Source: Whitmania pigra
Lineage: Eukaryota; Annelida; Clitellata; Hirudinida; Haemopidae
DNA length: 64,000 bases
Assembly (NCBI GenBank): GCA_021613335.1
Contig: JAJTWR010000263.1
Span: 2,254,501 to 2,318,500, forward strand
Direction: 5' to 3'
Shown here: piece by piece, positions 1 through 18,315 of the stretch
How positions within the stretch are numbered: position 1 is the stretch's first letter
Layout: every line of letters begins with the position of its first letter
Notes under the pieces: generated by a model
Seen by the model: only the letters and a program-made list of their open reading frames with translations
Databases searched by the model: none
What the model was told of the DNA's origin: nothing
Position numbers and translations under genes: made by a program

Positions 1-3000
1 CTTAAGTTGGATGTTGTCAAAGGTCGCATCAAACTGGCCTCTGATGCCCTCAGGGTTATCTCTTATGGCATAAAATTCATAAAATTATAAAAATTTGTTA
101 TTACAATTATTATTATTATTGGAGCAACAAGTTGGTCAAAAATGCACAGAGGCAAACCCAAAGGAGTTCTTGTACACCATAAAAGAATGTACATCATTAC
201 ATAAAATGGCCAAAATGTAAACATGGTAAAATAGTTAACTAAGAAATAGTAAAACCGTTAATGCCGAGTGGTGGGCAGCAGGAAAGATCTGTAAGAATCT
301 TATTAATTTATTGTTTCAAAGTTTTAATTTATAATCGGAGATAGTCCATGATTTGTCATGCTTTGATAATGATTTGGTGCAGTTGCAGCTTTTTTGTAAT
401 GATGAAATGATTAGTTGATATAAATGTGTTTTTTCAGGAAGCTGATAACTGGACAACATTGTCATCTGATGTTGAAGAAGTTTTTGGCAGTCAAGACATT
501 GATGCTGTAAGTTTTTAAGTGAATAAGATAGATTTTGATTTTATGTCAATTGTAATTAATATTAATTTAAATATTTTTTGGAAAGTCTAAATTTTTTAAA
601 GCCTTTTAAACTTCATCATAGGTCGCCAAGAAAATTGTTGGGATGCAGCAAAGCTTGGTTAGCTTTATATTTATAATTATATCCTATGCAACTGAGGATA
701 AATCTAATCTATTAAATTTATACATTAAATTATTGAATCATTTGAATTTATGTCCGATTATTATATTTGATATTAAGCATTGACTTACTTGTTACAACAA
801 CTCTTGTGTGAATGTAGCACATTCTTACCGATGTGCCGGATTACGCCGATCGATGCCAGTACTTGGAGATGTTAAAGAACAGACTCGAAGCAACGTCCAG
901 CACAAGCATTGTTTCTGCTTTCTCATCTCAATCTTTAGGTGCTTATTTCAAAGTTTTATTCTTAATCAGGTCACAATTAAAGTCAGTATTAACAAATTAT
1001 CACTTAAGTCATAAATTTAATTCAAGTTAATTGCATTAAAAATAGTTTATTCAATTAATTATTATTGAAAGTCCTGTTGTTTAAGGAAGTTGTTGTTATT
1101 ATTCGAACCATGGTTGTACACGTAACACAGTGGTGCTTTTTGTTTGCCAAGGACACTCTTGGCAGTGAAAGCCGAGTTTCTAACATGTCTGTTGTCATTA
1201 TCACTGCAGTCATGCGAGCCATTCAGCCAATCTGCATGTTTAAAATTTTATTTACTTCATAAATTCTGCAGAATCGGCCCAGAAATTTGCTAAAATATTC
1301 CTGGATATTGAGCGTCTGCCTCAGCTATGTAAATATTACCACAAGTGTCACAAAGTAAGCTTGAAATTCACAATCATTTTTATTTTTCTATTGGCCATTA
1401 AAATTCAAAACAGAGCAAGTTACAAGACTTTTGGAAAGATTTGCAATCAGGTTTGCACAACACTGAAGAGGGTGTTAAAGAAATGCTGGATTCTTTCTAT
1501 GACCATCTTCTGATGTTCTGGCAAACACAGGTTCCATCTCAAGCTGTTGTGTGGCTACTTTTAGAATAGCACTGAGATGATAACATGTGATAAGATTATG
1601 TACTGTAACAAGTATTAATCTGATACATTTAAATTAATTTATTGAGAGTCTTATATAGAATATTATAGAATCTATATATATAGAATTATAGACAGGTTGA
1701 TGTTAGTTGTTTGATGTAGGTACGATGATTATTAAAAAAGGTTTATATGAAAAATGAACAAAAATAAACTTGATTGAGCTAAAAGGTATGATTGTATTTA
1801 TTTTAACAGGTGAAGTGGTGTGAGCAAGTATTTCCTGACCCAGTTTCCATTGTTTGTGACTTACTTTCTGATTCTCTCAACAACCTCAGTCCCTCACCAC
1901 ACTCAGTCATCAATGCCTGTGTCAAATCCTCATCTGATCCAGCTGAAATGTTGATTTCTTTGAAATCTGTTGGTTTAATTCTTTCTATTTATTTATTTAA
2001 TTTTATTTCAGGCACCTTGTTAATTCTATTGAAATCATTTTAGTTGTGAGTTAGGAGTTTAGCATAGGGGCAAAACCGATAATGTGATGCCCTTTAACAT
2101 TAATTTTATTAATTTATTAAGCTAAGCCACTGCAGACACATCAAAATTTATTCACACAACAATTAGGTGTTGTATAAACCCAAGGCAATCTTCAAAAATG
2201 AAGTGACTTACAAATTAGATTTAAGTTTTTTTAACAACCGCAAAGGTATGATGAGTCTTAAAATGGCCACTTTTAGATGATTAAATGTCACAGAGTTTTG
2301 TTATTATTATTATTATTATTACTATTATTATTTTTATTTTTATTATTATTATTTTAAATCAGCACAGGCCAATCTAACTGTAATGCAAGATTATGCTAAA
2401 AACATTTTCTTCAATTTTATAGTGCTAGTTGTACTTATACATGTAATCAGTACAACGATGATCATACCATGCATTAATTCACTGCATTTAAATCTACAGA
2501 AAACAGATGATTTTGTTGCATTCCTTGACAAGACTATGTCAGTTCATCTGGGTTGGTTTTTGTATGAAGTGTGCTTCTTAATCTAAACTTGTTTATTGGA
2601 TTATTTAAATTTAATTGATAACAAATTAACTTGTACTTTAGGCCGTAGATTATCAGTTATTCTAAATATAAATATACTGACCGAATATTTATAAGTTGTA
2701 TTTTTTTTAAAGGTTCTTGCAAAAGCACAAATCTGAAGCAGCTTTTAATTGCTGTATATTCTCCTTACAAACCCTTTATCAATAAGTTCCCAAAGCAGGA
2801 ACAAGTTACACTTCAAGCATTTCTTGACAGAGTCAAACTGGTTAGTTTTCATGTTATTTATGGTATTTTATCATTGGTCTTGGATAATGACACACCACAT
2901 GCTTTCATGCACCAAATATTTAATTCATTGTTTATGCTGGTTCTATGTAATATGTGTTATGTGTAATAGTTTTGTTATAAGGTGTAGTGTTTAATTGCAA

Positions 3001-5923
3001 TTATTAATTAAACTTTAATTAATTATTAGTGATGTGAGTCACCTGACTTTATTGTTGTTGCAAAGATGTTTTTTATTGAAATGATTCCCTGATTTCCATG
3101 CAGGATCACGAAGAATTTATGGAATCGACAACTCTTTTGGAAAAGTCTGTTTCCGCTATATTTCGTGCAACTTCCGAGGTTTTACAAAATGTTTTTGTGA
3201 ATTTTCATTTTACTTTACTCGGTTCTTGTGGTCACCTATGAGATGACATTGTAATTGTATAAACTAAAATTCAAATTTGCAAAAAAGTTCTGATGGTGCT
3301 CAAATTAAAATTGATCCTCTAATTATATTGCCTGCATAGAATGTTTAGTGAAGGAACAATTAAATAAATTTGAGGTAAAATTAAAAAAGAACATTGCAAC
3401 ACTAAACATACATAAGCAACAAGTGTCATGTAATAAAGAAAAAGTATGATTTATAAAAATGTTTAAATGTGGAACATGAGGAAATGGTATTGTTTGTTGT
3501 GTGTTATTGGAGCTTTTCATGGGAGCAGAGCATTTAATAAAAAACTTTTTTAAATTGTTTTCACTGAGTCAGAACTTAGGCTATTCAAATTTGGTCATAT
3601 CACATAGGAACAGAAGTCAATTACATATTTAAAATAACCAATGAAATATGCAGATATCATGTGAATATTTGGAATGAGCTTAATCAGTCCACAGATAATA
3701 GTGATTATTAATCATATGTTTTCTATCACATTTTCACTATTATGTCAGCAATTTTTTTAAATGAGATGCATTAATATTTATAACTATGGAACAGTCACTA
3801 AAGAGATGTGTTCAGCTCACTAATGGAGTTTCATTCATTCCATACATCGAAGTTCTAAAGGTTTGTTATTTTTTTAAAGCATATATTCATGTGTGGCAAT
3901 GAGTCAAATGCTATTAAATTATTCAAAAGGATTATATAAAAGCCTATTTGAAAGAAGTGAGGAGGGTGGTGACAAATATTTTTGAAAAATGTGCAGCTGA
4001 CCCAATCTCATTGGACAATGATGAATGGCCTCATTATCAGAATTCTTTGAGAGTTGTTCAGATGTGTGGTAAGATCATTTTATTAATAATATTATTGTTA
4101 TCATTATTGTTGGTGTTTGATTAAAATCATTAACTCTTAGGAGATTTAATTCTCCATCTTGACGAGTTGGACCAATCTCTGATCTCACACATAATCAACT
4201 CCTTCTCAAAACATCGACTTCCACACAAATCCTCGGATGAAGCCTCAGACAGGTTGCTGACTTTACCAGCATTATTTCACAAACCCTCCTGTAAATAATT
4301 TAAAAATTTAACTTCAGTTTTGAATCCAAGAGATTGGCCTATCTGGACAGTGCATTGTATTTTTTGGACAGTAAGGAAGAACAAAAAGAACTGGAGGATC
4401 TTGTCACAGCATTGGAAGCAGGTTTTACTTCTAACTGTTGATTCTTCAATTGTAATAAGATATCCTGAAGTCTTAGAACGAAATATCAGTTCAGCTGATA
4501 TCAAATTCAGGAGATGAAAACTATTTTAGCTAAGTTGTTAACAAACATGATGAATTATTTATAAAGACTTTTCTGTTGAGTTTAGGGGATATTATCAGCA
4601 TTCTTGATCTGGTGAAACAAGAAGCTTATGATTTGTGTGCTCTCATCCACAAATACTCTTTTGACATTGTGTTCAATCCTTTGAAGCATTACCTCCAAAT
4701 AGTTCCCAATTTACAGGTTGAATTTAATTTTTTTTAAATTCTAAATAATAATACACAGATTTATACTCATTCATATTTAGTTTAAAATCAATTGAATTTT
4801 TTGAATATTTAACATGAAGGTTTGGAAATCAGAAAATGTTGGGAATGCTCTCACATCAAACCTCCCAAATTTTAGTTTGGTTCCCCAGGAATACATTACA
4901 AATGTGAGCTATTGCAGTTTATTTATCTAAAAGTCTATCTCAAGCCATCAGGAATTTTTGCTAACCATTTAATAATTTATGTGTCTTTCCTTCCCAAATG
5001 AACTAGTGGCAGTGCAAGGTGGTTGCAAACACTAAACAGCATGACCTATGCTATTTCCTTTGCAGTTGAAAAGTGCAAATCTGAATAATTTATTATTAAA
5101 TAACAAGATTTTGTTTTACAAATATTTCAATAAATAAAATTAAGTACAAAAAACAGATAACAAAAACAGCATTTGTTATCTATTAAAATAAAGGTTGGTC
5201 AGTATTTAATGACCCTTCCACAACAACTGGAGCCATTTACAGGGGAGAACATTCTAACCATGCAAGTTGCCCTCAAATTTGGCCATCTGCCATTCACCAC
5301 CAGCTCAGGTTTAATTTTGTTATTATTTTATTTATTTTGAACAAGATCAAGGAACACGGTTTCAGATTTTGTTAACTTTTTATTTCTTCTTATTTGAATA
5401 AATAAAAGCTAGACTCGAAGCTAGCTAATATTTAGATAATGATTTTTGATGGGAAAATGCACTATGTCAAATATCAGAGATTGCACAAATACAAATGAGC
5501 CTAATGAAGCAACTACAGGATGTTTTTACAGGGGAACTTCCAGAACATATGGCTGAAATGTGGTTGGAATCATTGGCCCGTGGCTCTCTGCATAACTATT
5601 GCGAACAAATTCTCCTTATTCCAGAACTCACCCCTACTTCAACAAAACAACTTTTAATAGACATTGGTTGGTTAAAATAACTTTGCAATTTGATATATTC
5701 ACTTATATCAAAGTTACTTAACTATTATAAGCTTGTTATGACTTACATCATAGGTTATATAACAAATGTCTTGGATGACCTGGGTCTGAAGCCCACTGAA
5801 TCCATTAAAGACATATGCAGCTTATTGGAAGCCAAAGAAGAAGACTATTTTGAAGTTGCTGAAGAATGTCCCCAGCGTCTATCCAGTGCTATTGCTTACA
5901 TGAGAGGATTTCTTAAAAAGTAG
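1..5923 (+). CDS. COG7: Conserved oligomeric Golgi complex subunit 7 (5' part outside window)
   Basis: COG7 is a lobe-B subunit of the COG tether, which acts in retrograde vesicle traffic within the Golgi. Nineteen exons with consistent phases give 667 codons: 1-54, 438-506, 622-657, 818-938, 1272-1354, 1414-1530, 1810-1968, 2500-2551, 2713-2840, 3104-3178, 3795-3860, 3930-4068, 4141-4252, 4318-4421, 4586-4716, 4820-4903, 5194-5308, 5478-5666 and 5754-5923 (TAG). The frame enters the window already open and lines up with about residue 105 of vertebrate COG7 (roughly 770 aa), so about 100 N-terminal residues lie upstream. Recognisable family stretches include EADNWTTLSSDVEEVF, CQYLEMLKNRLEA, AVYSPYKPF, SARG-like LESLARGSLHNYCEQIL and IPELTPTSTKQLLIDIG. 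All introns are GT-AG. Identification rests on many collinear matches, so it is very likely right. Individual exon edges are inferred. Confidence 0.93.
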
Positions 5924-6289
5924 TGCAAATTTAAAGCTTTTTGCCAACTTTGGCATTTTAAGTTTAGTGGTTCCACTATCAATCTCAGTGATTTAAATAT
6001 CATTCCCTCGAAATTGATACTTTTTTTATAAGGAACTTTTAGTCTTAAATGCAAAAACGAATCTGATTAAAATGAGCATCCTCAATGCGGTTTCAATCGT
6101 TTGGGAGTCTTTATTTCTAATTTTCATTCTGAAGGGGAATTAAATAGTAATTAAATTTTAGAACTTAACGATATAACCTTTGCTTTCCATTCAGCGGATA
6201 ATGCCAAATGCTGATTGCCAAGTGCTGGAAAACCGATAGTTCCAGGATGTAGTATTTCATTTGTTTTGGTGAGGACATAGAATCTTCAT

Positions 6290-6418
6290 CGGAGGCGTAA
6301 TTTTGGGAAGGAACAGTTGCCTCCTCTGACTTTAGACCAGACCCATAAAAAGGTCATCTCAGCTTTGCTAGGGTTTGCCTCCCCTTTTTGGAGATTGCTG
6401 AAATGACGTCCCTGGTCT
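6290..6418 (+). mobile_element. MITE-like dispersed repeat, copy 1
   Basis: This copy shares a core with two other places in the window, 26690-26815 (+) and about 42440-42575 (-). The core reads TTTAGACYAG, then a run like AAAARGTCAT, then AGGGTTTG. The edge reads AAATGACGTCCCTGG, and the reverse complement CAGGGACGTCATTT appears at the edge of the copy near 42570. A CAGGG terminus of this kind suggests a non-autonomous DNA transposon, perhaps hAT. Boundaries are approximate. Confidence 0.5.
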
Positions 6419-6445
6419 ACATAAATCTGTATAATTTAACTGAAG

Positions 6446-6541
6446 TCCTTTTGAGTTGATTATAGTCCGTTGCAAAACTGGGATGATTTGGAAAGACCAG
6501 CGCTCTGCCACTGAGCTACAGAGGCGAGCTCCTTTTGAGTT
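6446..6541 (-). mobile_element. Half-tRNA plus LINE-tail retroposon with 12-bp target duplications
   Basis: The insert (6458-6529) is flanked by perfect direct repeats TCCTTTTGAGTT at 6446-6457 and 6530-6541. Read on the minus strand it starts with a tRNA 5' half: an A-box-like GTAGCTCAGTGGCAGAGC, then GCTGGTCT of the anticodon arm. It passes straight into the window's common terminal module (AAATCATC...GCAACGGACTATAATC). There is no T-arm or B box. It is 72 bp in all. It is therefore not a tRNA gene, but a retroposed chimera of a tRNA fragment and a LINE/SINE 3' end. Confidence 0.85.
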
Positions 6542-6973
6542 AGAATGAGTGTGCCTTTAACAATCGGGGTAGGGGCATAAATAGCTTTCCTCAAAGGGCA
6601 TCCTCCCCGGATAAATGGTTAAAATGTGGGGGGTCGATGATTGAATGATGTTATCGAGCTAATAGCTAAATATTAAAAAATGTTTTTATTAAATATGTGA
6701 ATATAATATAAATATATGTGTTGGATTCAAATGAACTAAACAACAGTTAGATAAAGAATAGGACTAAAAACGTAAACCCAAAGTTATTTCTATAAGAAAT
6801 TATTTTATTTATTTTTTTGTGATAAATTTTTATTGTATGACAAATAAATAATTACACATTTAAGGTTGTAGTTGTATAACAACACGTTTTTTTTTTCAAA
6901 TAACTTTTATTCGCAGTTGTTTTGCTAAACTCTCCTCTACTTGTGGTCGTTGCGTGGAGTGCGTTTCATAAAA

Positions 6974-8007
6974 ATGAACAGCAATTTATTGAAAATTTCG
7001 AGTAGATTATTTTTAGGAGGTGCTTGCAGGCCAATTCAGCTTCGAAATTACAAAAGCATATATAGTCTGGAAAATTTGTATCCGAATTCAAAAAACAATT
7101 TTGATGCCGAGTCTTTCATTAATCAAGTGCGTATGTTACATTTTGCTCAGGCAATTTAATATTCCAACAACACTTTTAGTGTTTAACTTTAGGGAATGCT
7201 CTCGATTAATAAAAGTCTGTTCTTATAAGCTTCATTTACATGAAGAATTATCATTTTTCCTATCCAGAAGGTTTCCTCAGATCCCAAACAGTTTTCTGGA
7301 TATGTTCCTCTTGGTATGATGTTACATTTTGTTTGAGCATAGAATGCTTATTATGTCAAACTTATGAAATTGTTTCAGAGAGTCTAGATGTATCCTACTG
7401 TCGTAGCTCGGGACCTGGTGGTCAGAATGTTAACAAAGGTTAGAAATGTCAATTGAGCTAGCACGACTTGAATGTTTGGGAAAAAATTTAGTTTTAATAT
7501 ACAATTTAGTAAACACCAAGGTTGAAGTAAGATTCCATGTTCAAAGTGCCAATTGGATACCAGATAATGTAAAAGATGCTTTCCTTAAAAAGGTTAAAAA
7601 TTACCATTTGCTTTGGTTAAATAATAGTGATCTAATAATTAGATATACTTTAGGAGGCAGGTCGAATTAACAAGAATGGGTATTTCATTGTGACCTCTGA
7701 AAAGACAAGGAAACAGATGCTGAACCAAGCAGATTGCATTGATAAGATTCGCAGCTCATTGTTTTCTTGCAACAAAAATGATTATGTTCCAACAAAAGAA
7801 GAAATTGAAATTATGACTGCAAGGTATACCTTTAACCTTTTATTGCATGTTGTAATGGATGCCAGTTTATTGGTGTTTAGCAATGTTTTTATCAATTATT
7901 TTTTGTTTATTAGGAAGGAGAAAGCTAGAGCAAGCATATTGGTGGAAAAAAAGAGGCAGTCACTAGTGAAAAGAGCCAGGGCAATCCCAGATGTTCAAGG
8001 CATTTAA
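6974..8007 (+). CDS. MRPL58: Mitochondrial peptidyl-tRNA hydrolase ICT1 (mL62)
   Basis: ICT1 is a codon-independent peptidyl-tRNA hydrolase built into the mitoribosomal large subunit, where it frees stalled chains. Six exons, 6974-7126, 7268-7313, 7379-7438, 7510-7592, 7654-7823 and 7914-8007 (TAA), give 201 aa (human about 206). The catalytic GGQ lies in SSGPGGQNVNKVNTKVEVRF. Upstream is the family's KSIYSLENLYPNSK segment, and the C-terminus is the expected Lys/Arg-rich tail (EKARASILVEKKRQSLVKRAR). I chose the ATG at 6974 because it opens a basic, Ser/Leu-rich N-terminus like a mitochondrial presequence. The frame is open a little further upstream but has no ATG there. All introns are GT-AG. 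It converges on RPIA. Confidence 0.94.
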
Positions 8008-9657
8008 ACAGCCAATACAACTACTTTAAATAAATCATTTACATCACTATAATCTTACGACAGGATCTTTAGTTCCATTGAAGGCATAGTTGGTTTTGAA
8101 GTTCTGCATATCCAGTTAAACTAACATTTCACTCATCCTTGCAGTTTTGGGTGATCAATTAGTCACTGAAGGCATTTCTTAAAAGCTAGACTGCATATTT
8201 ACTGTGTGCATTTTAAAGTAGCATTTTAAATAGTAGAGACTAGTTATTCTGGTGGTATCTCATAAAGTGTTTTACCACATTTGAGATTAAACTCAATGGT
8301 GGGGTTCATCAAACAGGCCATTACTTAAATTGGATAGGCACCACGAAGTTTCCTTAAGGATTTGAGATAACTGCTGGTGCCTTGCAAAGTTTCTCAACAC
8401 TTGCTTATGCTCAGTTCTTGATGGAGGGGGTTTCCAAATTGTTTTAGCTGAGGACCACATTGCTGACTTCTTTCAGAAATTAAATTTACTGAATTAAAGT
8501 GAATTAATAAAAAGCTAATTATTGTGGAGCTATGATGCAAATTCAATTTACCAAAATGACAACACATGAATAATTGTAAACAGGCTAATTCTGATGCAGT
8601 GCATAATATTAATAACAAGTTAGATGGTCTTTCATCAGTGCTGATTAATGTGAGAAAAGTGGAACTGGTAAAACTATCCAACTGTGGCTCCGATTATAAC
8701 CAAGGCATCCAAATTTTCAGCAGGAATTCGCAGTCAGTAGCAGGATTTCATGTGCTTTGAAAGTCTTCTCGCACAGTGCCAGAGGATGAAATGAATTCGT
8801 GGGCAAACTATTTTATGTAAATGTAACGTGTTGGTCAGATGGAAGGCATTCGTTATTTATCATTCAGCATAATTGCAAGTCGAGTTGCAAATTGATAACT
8901 TCCATTTGATAGTTAGGATGCAAGGCTTTAATGACAAATTCTCTCATTTTCATAGAACATGCATCGAGATCGGAAAAACATCCCTGGGAACTTTTGGCTA
9001 TATATCTGGTGTAACTGTCCAACTGTGGCTCCGATCATAACCAAGGCATCTAAATGTTCGGCAGGAATTTGCAGTCAGCAGGATTTCATGTGTTTCATTT
9101 TTGAAGGTCTTCTCGCACAGTGCATGGGTAAACTATTTTATGTAAACATAATGTGTTGGTCAGATGGAAGGGATTCCTAGAATTCGGACAAATTTTCTTC
9201 ATTAAATTTGTATACCAAGATGTCATTCGATTGCAAATTGATAACTTCCATTTGACAGTTGGGATGCAAGGCTTCAATGACACAATTTTTTTCATTTTTA
9301 TAGAACATGCAGAGATCAGAGTCCCTGGGAAATTTTGGCTTTATGCATGTCAGAGTTCAGCAGTATTAAAGCTATCATAAACTATGTAGTTTTGGAACAA
9401 ATTACTTGGCAGTATGCGATGAGCAGATTTCCATTGTTTTAATTTTCCCCATACACTATTTTATATTTGACATTTTATTTTTTCAAGGGGAGCTACTTTG
9501 GAGAATCCTGCTTTATGGGTCTAGTTGTGCTAAGGTTTTTGAGGGAAAACATTTTGGATGAGATCTAATGCAAAAAGTCACATGTAAACATTTATCTCAA
9601 ACATATTCATAAAATATGAAAATCAGCTGATATCAGAATAAAAAGTCTTGGAAGACT
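8008..9657. mobile_element. Decayed hAT element (GTF2IRD2/SCAND3-like) between ICT1 and RPIA
   Basis: Near 8428 a hAT-type end appears (GGGGGTTTCC...GCTGAGGACCACATTG), like the ends of the better preserved element at 53787-55097. Minus-strand translation of 9350-9018 gives remnants of a transposase C-terminus: MEVINLQSNDILVYKFNEEN, then SKMKHMKSC and AEHLDALV, which match the hAT dimerisation region pattern. The frames are broken by stops. I could not fix the far end. 9380-9657 shows nothing recognisable. Confidence 0.55.
8677..9350. repeat. Two tandem copies of a ~335-bp hAT-derived segment
   Basis: 8677-9008 and 9018-9350 align along their length. Both begin TCCAACTGTGGCTCCGAT, pass through TTCTCGCACAGTGC, GTTGGTCAGATGGAAGG and TTGCAAATTGATAACTTCC, and end near CCTGGGAA.TTTTGGCT. 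They differ by many substitutions and small indels, so the duplication is old. Confidence 0.85.
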
Positions 9658-11357
9658 TTAAGAAGGGTAAGAAATTTCTCTGCATGTCACAGTACCATCA
9701 GTCATTCCAAAGTATACTTTATTGGCCATTCCAAGGAATAAACCAGTCTCAACAACTCCTGCAACATTGAAATAAAGCCAAAATTATCAAACATGTAACC
9801 AGATTACAGAAGTTTACAGAAGAGTGAATGCTAATATAATTATATCTCCACAACATCAAAGAGCCAAAATTAATAAGTTTTATTGCCTAGTTGTTGTTGC
9901 AAATATGAAAGATATAGATTCAAAAAATTAGATGCCAGCATTCGAGAGTACCTGCCATCAATGAGATTTTAACATTCAATTCTTCCCAATTGTAATGCCT
10001 ATCCTTGTCAAAGTGCCAGTCAATTAAAAAGTTACCATTATCAGTAACAACAGGACCCTGAATGTTAAACCATCAAGTTATCAAAAGCTGATAAATTCGT
10101 GTTACGTGCTACATTAATAAGATTAATATTAACCGATCCTTATTAATAATAACTTACGGCCTTTTGCTTTGCTTCTCTAAGGAAGCACTTCCCCCCAAAA
10201 AGAAGTTCAATTCTTTCACAAATTGGTCTTTGAGCCATAGGAATGACTTCAATTGGAACAAATTTGAAAGATTCTCCAAACTTATTGACATCTTTCCTGA
10301 TTAAAGGAATGTTCTCCTAATCAGATATTATATTAAAAAAACATTCTTTTACATCTTATCTTATAAAATTATATTTCATCTTTGCGACAAACAAAAGGAA
10401 ATTATTCACACTGAAACAATTTGATAAATAAATGAGGTAATGCATAGAAGAAGTTACATATTTTGTGATTTGAGTCCAATCCTTAACATAGAAGTGAATC
10501 CTCAAAATACCTGTAGTCAGCAACAATGACCACTTTCTTAGCACAAGAAATGACAATCTTCTCCTGAGTCAGACATCCTCCTCCACCTTTGATCAATCTC
10601 ATATCAGAATCCACCTCATCTGCTCCATCAATGGCCACATCAACCTATTATTATTATTCGCTTTACATTAAATTGTTCTCCTTATGAATAATTATCTAAT
10701 CAAATTTTGTAGAGCACAGTGATTCATCTATTACTACAGTATACAAAACACTAAACAAACTAGATGTTCGCCAGACAAACTGCTGCCAATTAAGGTGAGG
10801 TTTGTCCTATACTCAAATGATATTACTTTTAGAATCTAACATTTGGATAGCAATCCAAACTGCCAATGACTAAAGACTTGGATGACTGAAGAATCCTTTG
10901 AGCCTACAAAGTTTTAAAAAGCTTGAAGGGATGAGCTTGGTCAACAAAATCAGATGTAGTTCTTACCTGATAAGATGAAGGGATGCATATAATTTTCAAG
11001 TTTTCTGACGACGCCTTTTCATCTAAAAACGAAAACCAATAACTTGTCGGTAAAACACAAAATGAAGTAGTACAAACATCGTTACCTAATCTCTTTATGG
11101 CATATTCAATAGTTGAACCACTACCGATTCCAACAATTTGCCCATCCTGGCAAAATAAAATCATAGGAACGCAATTAAGATCAACAATTGTATAGTATTC
11201 ATAAAACTTTTGAGGTTATTACAATCCAAAAACCCATTTATTAAATATATCAAGATGAACAATTAGATAAAACCATGACGGATTCCTCGACTGCAGCATA
11301 AGCAGCAGCTTCTTTAGCTTTTTCCATAAGATTTTGACTCCCTAACACCATTGTCAT
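9658..11357 (-). CDS. RPIA: Ribose-5-phosphate isomerase A
   Basis: This enzyme interconverts ribose-5-phosphate and ribulose-5-phosphate in the non-oxidative pentose phosphate pathway, in the cytosol. Eight exons (5' to 3'), 11357-11274, 11146-11086, 11022-10967, 10903-10841, 10644-10511, 10296-10158, 10057-9952 and 9758-9658 (TAA), give 247 aa. Family motifs are in order: [15 protein letters not shown] (phosphate loop), [21 protein letters not shown] (catalytic acids), [15 protein letters not shown] (catalytic Lys and Gly loop), [32 protein letters not shown] and [17 protein letters not shown]. For exon 6 the acceptor at 10297/10298 keeps the frame, while the upstream AG at about 10312 does not. 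ATGs lie at 11357 and 11351, and I took the first. Introns are GT-AG. Confidence 0.95.
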
Positions 11358-12186
11358 AGATGGAAATACTCGAAAGAATTAATCACACGTGAGGCAGGCA
11401 AGTTGTAAACAGTGACGCGACGTCACAATCGCCGCACATATATACTGACAAAAGGTTTCAAATAATGCGCAATCGTTTTTTTAATCGTAGCCAAAAGTAC
11501 CAAGTTATGTAATTGTAAATTACTTTTAATATATAAAAAAATATGCAATTGTTTGTTAATATTATTTCATCTAGTAAAAATATTGTTAATCAAATTTAAG
11601 GTTAAATATTGCAACGATTTCTCATTGTATCCTTATCCCACTTAAGTGCAAAAATATTAGTGAGTGGGCTCCCTTCACCAATCACTGATTCCAGTGTTTG
11701 ATCCCCGTCAGTTTTAGACCCTCCCTTATTCCCATACAAAATCACTTTGAAATAAAAGACTTGTCTTCAATATGCACCATTATGGATAGACATGACCATT
11801 TCTATATCTCACAAACCCATTCAGCCAAAAATCATGAACACGTTTCTCCTAAGAACGATACTCCAGTATCTAAAAGTGACTTCAAAAAATGTGTGGGTGC
11901 TGCACACTAACTGCTTAAGACCACCCGCTGCTTTTGAGCCTCAACCTTAAGTTACATTATTGATCACGGTCACATCAATCCTCATGTGAATAAACCAATA
12001 AAATTCCCATACAAGTTTTAAAGTGACTACATTTGCATACAAAAATAGTAAATCAGCCTCAGCATTCAGAAAAACCCACACCCAGTAAACAGGTGAACAA
12101 AGAAAAATGTGCATTGTTCACTGAAGACCAGACAACATTTCCACCAGAAATTACTTATTCATAAAATTATGTTTTGAAGTCTTAAA
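11358..12186. other. Intergenic region, RPIA upstream and SLC30A5 3' UTR
   Basis: This is the putative promoter side of RPIA and the 3' flank of SLC30A5. There is a GC-rich patch near 11400-11450 (ACGCGACGTCAC), which could be promoter-proximal. No coding signal, RNA gene or repeat was recognised. Confidence 0.4.

Positions 12187-18315
<6,129 letters not shown>

Larger units (their letters stand above)
5924..6973. other. Spacer between COG7 and ICT1 with two mobile fragments
   Basis: No gene is seen here. The stretch holds the probable COG7 3' UTR, a MITE-like repeat (about 6290-6418), a 72-bp half-tRNA/LINE-tail insertion (6458-6529), and AT-rich DNA leading into the ICT1 5' region. Confidence 0.6.

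Noticed and set aside
6490..6529. tRNA gene on the minus strand
   Set aside because: Only the 5' half is present, fused to a LINE tail and flanked by target duplications.
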